From: Planctomycetota bacterium
Lineage (GTDB): Bacteria > Planctomycetota > Phycisphaerae > WQYP01
Length of the DNA stretch: 10,858 bases
Assembly (NCBI GenBank): GCA_021828925.1
Contig: JAJZCT010000055.1
Span: forward strand, 1-10,858
Reading direction: 5' to 3'
A model generated the notes under the pieces. It did no database searches and was not told the origin of the DNA. It saw only the letters and a program-made list of their open reading frames with translations. This document shows positions 5,673 to 10,858 of this stretch, piece by piece. Every line of letters begins with the position of its first letter. The stretch's first letter is position 1. A program made the translations under genes and the position numbers.

Positions 5673-7037
5673 TTATTCGTAGCGCAAAGCTTCAATGGGG
5701 TCGAGACGGGAAGCCTTCCAGGCCGGGTAATATCCAAATATCAGCCCCACCACCACCGATACAACAACCGACGCCACCATGGCCGGAACGGACAATTCAA
5801 TGGGCCAATGCAGCGCCACTTTCACCGCACTGGAAAGCCCCTGGCCAAATAGTATTCCCAGCGCTCCGCCAAAGAGACACAGGACAATGGCCTCAAGAAT
5901 AAACTGGCTTAAAATATCCGCGGGCCGGGCGCCAATGGCCATGCGCAGGCCTATTTCCCGCGTGCGTTCGGTAACGGAAACCAGCATGATATTCATAATG
6001 CCCACGCCGCCGACCATCAGGGAAATCAGCGCCACTCCGGTAAGCAGATTGGTCATTAACTGCGACGTGTGTCCCAGGGCATTGGAAATTTCGGTCATGT
6101 TTCGGATATTAAAGTCGTTGGGCTGGCCCCGCCGCAGATGATGCCGCTGCCGCAACAGCGCCACAACTTCCGCGGTGGCCTGCGGAATTTCGGCACCCGA
6201 CGACACCGACACCAGAATCGCGTTAACATTGGGAAAACTCACCGGCTGGGGGAAATCCTGCTGCTGGGTTGCCGAGGGAACAGGATACAGATTCTGTGAG
6301 GTTTCCGGATACAACTGATCGGTGGAGAATGTGGATGCTGTCCCCGCGGCGCTCTGATTCTGATTCTGCAGCGCGGTGCCAGATACACGATATTTCATGG
6401 TGGTCCAGGGCATGACGATAATATCATCCTGATCCATGCCCATCATGTTGGCTCCCTTCTGGCTTAATACGCCGATAACCCGCAATGGCACGTGATTCAC
6501 CAGAATGGTTTTGTCCAGAGGTTTTCCGCTGGGGAATAATTCCTTGACATCCGTTGCCCCCAGAATGCAGACCTGATTGGCGCCGTCCACCTCTTCGGTG
6601 CCGAAAGCGCGACCCTCGGCCAGCGACCAATTCCGGATTTTCAGGTAGGTCGGCGTGGTGCCCACCAAAAACTGCGGCACCCAGTTCAGGCTGCCGCGCA
6701 CAACCTGCATCCGGCCGTTGACCACCGGGGCGACGCTGGAAACGGAGGGACATTCACGTTCAATAGCGGAGGCATCGGCGGAAGTCAGTGTGACCGAACT
6801 GCCCTCGCCGAAGCTTACGCCCGAGCTTGCGGCCTGTCCCGGCAATATAATTAACTCATTGGCACCCATGTCGGCGATGGTTTTCTTGATCGCCGCGGAT
6901 GATCCTTCCCCGATCTGCACCATGGCAATTACGGCGGCGATGCCGATGATAATGCCCAGGGTGGTCAGGGTGGACCGCAGCGGATTGCGGCGTAACGCCC
7001 GCAAAGCGGTCTTGAGGGTTGTTGCTATTTTCAACAT
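5673..7037 (-). CDS. MacB-type ABC transporter permease (without ATPase domain)
   Basis: The 454-residue membrane subunit has the MacB/FtsX layout: TM1 at about 22-42 (STLTTLGIIIGIAAVIAMV), a large periplasmic MacB_PCD domain at about 43-320, then TM2 (about 330-354), TM3 (about 379-404) and TM4 (about 417-438). The conserved cytoplasmic segment SVTERTREIGLRMAIGA lies at 354-370 and the end reads ARLDP-like SRLDPIEALRYE. E. coli MacB carries ATPase and permease in one chain; here they are separate genes, 14 bases apart. The periplasmic domain carries an insertion of roughly 50 residues, rich in Gln, Ser and Thr (about 221-270), which E. coli MacB lacks. GAGG lies nine bases before the ATG. 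Such mechanotransmission pumps drive export from the periplasm through the adaptor and channel encoded beside it. The substrate is unknown. Confidence 0.93.
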   Translation of the reverse strand: MLKIATTLKTALRALRRNPLRSTLTTLGIIIGIAAVIAMVQIGEGSSAAIKKTIADMGANELIILPGQAASSGVSFGEGSSVTLTSADASAIERECPSVSSVAPVVNGRMQVVRGSLNWVPQFLVGTTPTYLKIRNWSLAEGRAFGTEEVDGANQVCILGATDVKELFPSGKPLDKTILVNHVPLRVIGVLSQKGANMMGMDQDDIIVMPWTTMKYRVSGTALQNQNQSAAGTASTFSTDQLYPETSQNLYPVPSATQQQDFPQPVSFPNVNAILVSVSSGAEIPQATAEVVALLRQRHHLRRGQPNDFNIRNMTEISNALGHTSQLMTNLLTGVALISLMVGGVGIMNIMLVSVTERTREIGLRMAIGARPADILSQFILEAIVLCLFGGALGILFGQGLSSAVKVALHWPIELSVPAMVASVVVSVVVGLIFGYYPAWKASRLDPIEALRYE

Positions 7038-7051
7038 GTCATATCACCTCG

Positions 7052-7774
7052 TTACAACATTTGGGGTTTCGCAACTACGGACTGAACCTGCGGATTGCCG
7101 TCGGCAATCAGGCCATCGCGAATATGGATAATCCGGGTGGAATGCCCCGCCACCGTGGCGTCATGGGTAACCAGCAGAATCGTGATTCCCTTCTGCGCAT
7201 TGAGTTGCTGAAACATCCGCAACACTTCTTCGCTGGTATGCGAATCCAGATTGCCGGTGGGTTCATCGGCCAGCAGCAATCGCGGATTATTCACCAGCGC
7301 CCGGGCAATGGCTACACGCTGCTGCTGCCCGCCGGAAAGTTGCGACGGTTCATGATCCATCCGGTCACCGAGTCCGACCTGATCCAGCAGTTCCATGGCC
7401 CGCTGGCGATGTTTTCCGGCAGATAAGCCATCTTCCGCATACGTGGTCGGGAGCAGAACATTTTCCAGCGCCGACGTGCGGGCTAATAAATTGAAGTTCT
7501 GAAACACAAAACCGATTTTGCCGTTGCGCACCATGGCTCTCTTATTAACCGACATGCGGGAGATTTCCTGGCCATCAAACAGGTATTGGCCGGATGTCGG
7601 ACGGTCCAGGCAGCCGAGAATGTTCATCAACGTGGTTTTTCCGGAACCCGATGCACCCATTAGCGCGACCATTTCTCCCGGCAGAATCCGTAAAGACACG
7701 CCCTTGAGCACCTGCACATCCGAATTGCCGAGGTGATACGTTTTGACGATGTTGTCAACTTTAATTAATTCCAT
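7052..7774 (-). CDS. MacB/LolD-type ABC transporter ATP-binding protein
   Basis: This 240-residue cytoplasmic ATPase contains Walker A GASGSGKT (40-47), Q-loop Gln92 in [12 protein letters not shown] signature LSGGQ (146-150), Walker B LLLAD with catalytic Glu171 (166-171), the NLDS D-loop (175-178) and switch His204 (LVTHD). All catalytic residues are intact. The sequence ([14 protein letters not shown], then [20 protein letters not shown]) is typical of the MacB/LolD subfamily. It should dimerise and power the permease encoded 14 bases downstream. The ATG at 7774 has GGAG about eleven bases upstream, with GAGG too close to serve, so initiation may be modest. The tail beyond about 225 is slightly longer than in LolD and has no recognised motif. 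Confidence 0.95.
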   Translation of the reverse strand: MELIKVDNIVKTYHLGNSDVQVLKGVSLRILPGEMVALMGASGSGKTTLMNILGCLDRPTSGQYLFDGQEISRMSVNKRAMVRNGKIGFVFQNFNLLARTSALENVLLPTTYAEDGLSAGKHRQRAMELLDQVGLGDRMDHEPSQLSGGQQQRVAIARALVNNPRLLLADEPTGNLDSHTSEEVLRMFQQLNAQKGITILLVTHDATVAGHSTRIIHIRDGLIADGNPQVQSVVAKPQML

Positions 7775-7828
7775 GGCCTCATACGCTCCGGCTTCATCAT
7801 AGAGTTGCCATTCTGATGCGGCTTATAT

Positions 7829-9115
7829 TCATTCCTTTTTACGTTTAAATGGCTGCGGAATAAACGGGTTGACCGCACCGGCAGATCCGCCGCTTAGCGC
7901 GGAGCGTTGGCCGGTTATCACCAGCATTCCAGGTTTGATATCGGGGGATTCAATTTGCGTGTCTGAATTGTTGGCCAGGCCCACGTTTACCGCAATGGGG
8001 CGAACATAGCGTCCGGATTCCACCCAGATGGTTCCCTTATCGGGCGATGATGGCGCCGCGGCTTGATCGGCGGTGGGAAGTATTTCCGATTTTAACGGCA
8101 CCCAGCGCAAGGCGGTGTTTGGAACCATCAGAACATTATCCCGCTTGGCCACAAGAAAATCGGTCTGCGCCGTCAGATACGGCAGAAGTTTCCCGCCGGG
8201 ATTATCGGTATCCACCACAACCGTATAGGTTACCACGTTCTGCACCATCGTGGCGTTGAGCCGCAGTTGCGAAACCACACCGTGAAATACATCGCCGGGA
8301 AAAGCATCAACGGTAAAGGTGGCCGGGTCGCCGACTTTAATGCGACCAATATCCGCTTCATTCACCGATGTCCACACCTGAATTTTCTCAAGACTTTTAG
8401 CAAGAAGAAAAAGGCTTGGTGTGCTGAAACTTGAAGCAACGGTCTGGCCGATATTGACTCTGCGGTCAATGACCACACCCTTGACCGGCGAGGTAATGGT
8501 GCAATAGCCGAGCGTAATTTGCGCGCTATTCAATGACGCCTGGGCGGCTTCGACCGCTTTTTGAGCCTGCACCAGAGAGGCCTTGCCGAGGGTGACACTG
8601 GCTTTGGCCTGATCATAAGTGGATTTGTACGCGTCATATTGGGTAATGGCCAATGCCGCACCGGAGGAGCCGAGTTTTTCCGCGCGCAGCCAGTCCGCCC
8701 GGGCGTTGATATAAGCAGCCTCATACTGCTCAAGCTTGGCCCGGGAAACTTCCACATTGGCTTTGGCTTCCTCCAATGCCGCTTTGGCCAAGGTCACCTG
8801 CGCCTCGTAATTGGAGGGATCTATGCGAGCCAATATTGTGCCTTTATCAACCGGGGAATCGTAATCAACGGTATGGCCGGCGGCATCGTTTCCAAAGGCG
8901 ATGATGGTGCCGTTAACCTGCGCACCGACATCCACCACATCCCGCGGTTCAAGTGTGCCGGTAGCGCTGACGGTAGCGGCCAATGTTCCCTGCGTAATCG
9001 GTGCGGTCTGGTAGATAACCGGCCGGCTGGAAGCACTTCGGAAATGATTCCATACCCAGTAGCCGCCAACGGCCGCAACCACCAGGATCACAAGGGTGAC
9101 GATCAGATTTTTCAT
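7829..9115 (-). CDS. MacA-like periplasmic adaptor (membrane fusion protein)
   Basis: The 428-residue adaptor starts with an uncleaved membrane anchor or signal at about 3-22 (LIVTLVILVVAAVGGYWVW). A lipoyl/barrel-sandwich half (TLAATVSATGTLEPRDVVDVGAQVNGTI at about 44-71) leads into a long alpha-hairpin at about 104-200, rich in Ala, Glu, Gln and Lys with heptad patterning, then the second lipoyl half CTITSPVKGVVIDRRVNIGQTV (205-226). Beta-barrel and membrane-proximal domains follow (about 245-410), with NVLMVPNTALRW at 327-338. The tail is basic (FKRKKE). By family knowledge a hexamer bridges the MacB-type permease and the outer-membrane channel. GGAG lies seven bases before the ATG. It is the first pump gene after the regulator, 52 bases from its stop. 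MacA rather than RND adaptor is favoured by its ABC neighbours. Confidence 0.94.
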   Translation of the reverse strand: MKNLIVTLVILVVAAVGGYWVWNHFRSASSRPVIYQTAPITQGTLAATVSATGTLEPRDVVDVGAQVNGTIIAFGNDAAGHTVDYDSPVDKGTILARIDPSNYEAQVTLAKAALEEAKANVEVSRAKLEQYEAAYINARADWLRAEKLGSSGAALAITQYDAYKSTYDQAKASVTLGKASLVQAQKAVEAAQASLNSAQITLGYCTITSPVKGVVIDRRVNIGQTVASSFSTPSLFLLAKSLEKIQVWTSVNEADIGRIKVGDPATFTVDAFPGDVFHGVVSQLRLNATMVQNVVTYTVVVDTDNPGGKLLPYLTAQTDFLVAKRDNVLMVPNTALRWVPLKSEILPTADQAAAPSSPDKGTIWVESGRYVRPIAVNVGLANNSDTQIESPDIKPGMLVITGQRSALSGGSAGAVNPFIPQPFKRKKE

Positions 9116-9167
9116 TTTGACACTCCCGAATCATGCGTATGAAAGTCTCCGCGGGCGGATGCTTACC

Positions 9168-9683
9168 TCATGGCCCCGACCGACCCCCCGGCTTGAATAA
9201 CGGACGCAATGTTTCCGCGGCGCATAATAAAAAAGCCCGCTCCCTGGGCGTCAGCGGTTGAAAAATATTGGCGAAATGATCCTCCGCGGCACGCTGAACG
9301 GACTGCAAAACATCCCTGCCGGCTGCCGTCAACGACAGCAGCGACCGTCGGCGATCCCGGCTGTCTTCCGTCCGCTGAACCAGACCGGCATGGGCCAGTT
9401 CAACGGCGAGCTTGGAGGCGGATGGCAACGTCAGCCCCATGACCTCAGCGGCATTGGAAATTGAGAGTTCCGGAGACATGGCAATGGCCATCATCATGCG
9501 AAATTGTCCGACGCGCAAATCACCGCCTTCCGCGGTGCGTAAATGCCGCCGCAGCGATCCCATCATGTGCGGAATCAGCGAAACAAACGCCCTGGCCAGC
9601 ACATCGGCGTCATTGCCTGAAGCAGTCACGGACGCCGATACCGGCGCATGATTATTTAGTTTCCTTTTCAAACCAGTTCTCAT
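9168..9683 (-). CDS. MarR-family transcriptional regulator
   Basis: A 171-residue winged-helix protein. The core at about 28-160 has a dimerisation helix (DADVLARAFVSLIPHM), the DNA-binding helices LSISNAAEVMGLTLPSASKLAVEL at about 73-95 and a basic wing DSRDRRRSLLSLT at 107-119, followed by TAAGRDVL, all standard for MarR. The first 25 residues are probably a flexible extension. The start at 9683 has only a distant GGGA (about eleven bases upstream), so the exact start is uncertain. It heads the efflux operon and is divergent from an MFS transporter gene, so it most likely represses both units and is released by a small-molecule ligand, possibly a pump substrate (inference from family and context). 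Confidence 0.93.
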   Translation of the reverse strand: MRTGLKRKLNNHAPVSASVTASGNDADVLARAFVSLIPHMMGSLRRHLRTAEGGDLRVGQFRMMMAIAMSPELSISNAAEVMGLTLPSASKLAVELAHAGLVQRTEDSRDRRRSLLSLTAAGRDVLQSVQRAAEDHFANIFQPLTPRERAFLLCAAETLRPLFKPGGRSGP

Positions 9684-9745
9684 GATGGTCTATTCCCGAA
9701 CTCCCGCAGCACGGCGGCCACAGACTTTTCTACCCGCACAGAATT

Positions 9746-9751
9746 ATTATA
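9746..9751 (-). promoter_or_regulatory. Predicted -10 box of the marR-pump operon
   Basis: A perfect TATAAT on the minus strand (plus-strand ATTATA) lies about 62 bases upstream of the regulator ATG. No good -35 is found at 16-18 bases (best CTGTGC), which would fit a regulated promoter. The expected start near 9739 gives a leader of about 55 bases. Confidence 0.45.
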
Positions 9752-9763
9752 CACGCAGGCCAG

Positions 9764-9817
9764 CAACTGCACAGTATCTCCAGGGCGCGAACAACCGGTA
9801 CCGCGCCTTGTCAGTTG
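9764..9817. promoter_or_regulatory. Nested inverted repeats in divergent intergenic region; candidate regulator site
   Basis: Outer arms CAACTG (9764-9769) and CAGTTG (9812-9817) enclose inner arms GGCGCG (9784-9789) and CGCGCC (9802-9807) around the palindromes ACCGGT (9794-9799) and GGTACC (9797-9802). A third AGTTG copy occurs at 9841-9845. The structure lies between the two divergent -10 boxes, where a MarR-type protein could control both. The two arm pairs are not concentric, so a single simple operator is not established. Confidence 0.3.
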
Positions 9818-9855
9818 TTAGCACGCTTGAAAAATTGAATAGTTGCATAATCGAA

Positions 9856-9884
9856 TTAATATTTTTTCACCGATGTGCTATAAT
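9856..9884 (+). promoter_or_regulatory. Predicted extended -10 promoter of the MFS gene
   Basis: TGCTATAAT (9876-9884) is a full TGn extended -10 with perfect TATAAT at 9879-9884; TTAATA (9856-9861), 17 bases before it, is a 4/6 -35. The ATG at 9893 follows the box by only eight bases, so the transcription start should fall at or within about three bases of the start codon. Confidence 0.6.
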
Positions 9885-9892
9885 CCGCGGCT

Positions 9893-10858
9893 ATGAAAGA
9901 CCAGACGAAGCCGGAGATTCCGCAGCAATCCGCCAAAGTTATGATTCCCGCGATTAACACCCCCGCGCAACGCGCACATCGGGGCAGCGTGGCACTGCTG
10001 ATTTTATTTCGCATATCACGCAGTATTGCCGGCGGAATGATGATCGTGGCATTGCCTTATCTGGTGCTGAACCGATTGCATGAAACGTCGCTGGCGCTGG
10101 GCGCCATTTATGTCGTGGGCGTGATGTCAACGGCTTTCCTGGCCGTTGGGGCGGGATATCTTTCAGACCGGTGGGATCATAAGGGAGCATTGCTGATAAC
10201 CGGCGCGATGGTTCCAATCAGTGCGTTGATGGTGTATGTCAATCAAAGTTTTCCGATGGTGCTGGCGGCGTCGGTGGTCGGCGGATTTGCCGCCACGGGA
10301 TCCCTGATTGGCGGCGGTGTGGGCGGCGCAGCACAGCCGGTGCAGAGTTCGGTCATCGCCCGGCTCTCGACGACGGAAAATCGCACCCGCTATTATTCGG
10401 TGCTGGCGTTTCTAAGCGGAATTGCCGGTGCCGGCGGAGCGATGCTGGTGCATTATTTTTCGATCCGGAATACCTTTCTGGCCGCGGCGATTATTTCAGC
10501 AGTCGGCGCGGTCCTGCTGACATTCATTGCCATCCCCGAATATGTCGTCAGCAAGCCCGTGGCCCGTACGCAGTCTAATCAGGCGATACGGCATTTCAGT
10601 ATTACCGGCGCGCTTAACGGATTAAGCCAGGGGCTGATTACTCCTTTTCTGATCCCGTTTTTTGTTCTGGTGTATCACCTGTCCAAATCGCGCATGGCCG
10701 TTTATACCGCAATCGGCAGCGTGCTGGCATCAATTGCCTTACTTGCCGCCCCCGCACTGGAACGGCGGATGGGGTTTGTGCGCAGCATCACGTTTACCCG
10801 CGGACTTGGAACGGCCATGCTGCTGGTGATGGCGGTGTGGCATAACTTGTGGATCGGC
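9893..10858 (+). CDS. MFS transporter, N-terminal 322 residues (cut by window edge)
   Basis: The frame from the ATG at 9893 stays open to the right edge. After a polar 30-residue head come regularly spaced hydrophobic segments: about 32-60, 67-88, 98-120, 121-148, 163-185 and 188-211. The MFS motif A is recognisable as GYLSDRWDHKG (88-98) between TM2 and TM3. A basic/polar loop at about 212-230 separates the two halves, and further TMs start at about 235. About 80-100 residues are probably missing. The subfamily resembles drug-exporter-like MFS proteins, but the substrate cannot be read. No Shine-Dalgarno precedes the ATG; a downstream in-frame ATG at 9941 also lacks one, so a leaderless start at 9893 is preferred. 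Divergent to the MarR regulator, which probably controls it. Confidence 0.88.
   Translation, partial: MKDQTKPEIPQQSAKVMIPAINTPAQRAHRGSVALLILFRISRSIAGGMMIVALPYLVLNRLHETSLALGAIYVVGVMSTAFLAVGAGYLSDRWDHKGALLITGAMVPISALMVYVNQSFPMVLAASVVGGFAATGSLIGGGVGGAAQPVQSSVIARLSTTENRTRYYSVLAFLSGIAGAGGAMLVHYFSIRNTFLAAAIISAVGAVLLTFIAIPEYVVSKPVARTQSNQAIRHFSITGALNGLSQGLITPFLIPFFVLVYHLSKSRMAVYTAIGSVLASIALLAAPALERRMGFVRSITFTRGLGTAMLLVMAVWHNLWIG

Noticed and set aside
8530..9142. Open frames on both strands within the MacA-like gene
   Set aside because: Shadows of the adaptor coding sequence, which has continuous family motifs, a membrane anchor and a good ribosome binding site.

Overview
The window reads as bacterial chromosomal DNA from a Gram-negative, double-membraned organism: a tripartite efflux pump with a lipid-anchored outer-membrane channel is encoded. 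I lean towards Planctomycetota or a related PVC/Acidobacteria-type lineage. This rests on the DUF3467 gene beside a family-4 uracil-DNA glycosylase, the separate ATPase and permease of the MacB-type pump, and an intergenic repeat whose translations contain PYGRGS and SRDRKGAV strings that I recall from such genomes. No rRNA or tRNA fixes the taxonomy, so this is inference.

Left part (1-2759) looks like accessory DNA with long gaps between genes. A hipB/hipA-type toxin-antitoxin operon runs leftward off the edge; HipA is cut after 77 codons. Then come a rightward 159-residue protein of unknown function behind a promoter whose spacer holds a perfect palindrome, a 377-base gap, a rightward NERD-domain protein with an N-terminal membrane segment, and a gap carrying four copies of a 24-bp tandem repeat next to a GC-rich repeat-like core.

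Middle part (2689-4117) is a compact rightward pair: a DUF3467 protein with a good promoter and ribosome binding site, then a family-4-type uracil-DNA glycosylase with a disordered N-terminal extension. That glycosylase has no cysteine at all, so it cannot hold the 4Fe-4S cluster typical of the family. This is the most notable observation in the window.

Right part (4152-10858) is an efflux module. Reading leftward: MarR-type regulator, MacA-like adaptor, MacB-type ATPase, MacB-type permease and NodT/OprM-type outer-membrane lipoprotein, with gaps of 14 to 54 bases, so probably one operon encoding a complete inner-to-outer-membrane pump with its own regulator. Divergent from it, an MFS transporter runs off the right edge. 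Its extended -10 box ends eight bases before the ATG, which predicts a nearly leaderless mRNA. The shared regulator/MFS intergenic region holds nested inverted repeats and repeated AGTTG elements that could be regulator sites. I see no CRISPR array, complete insertion sequence or RNA gene.
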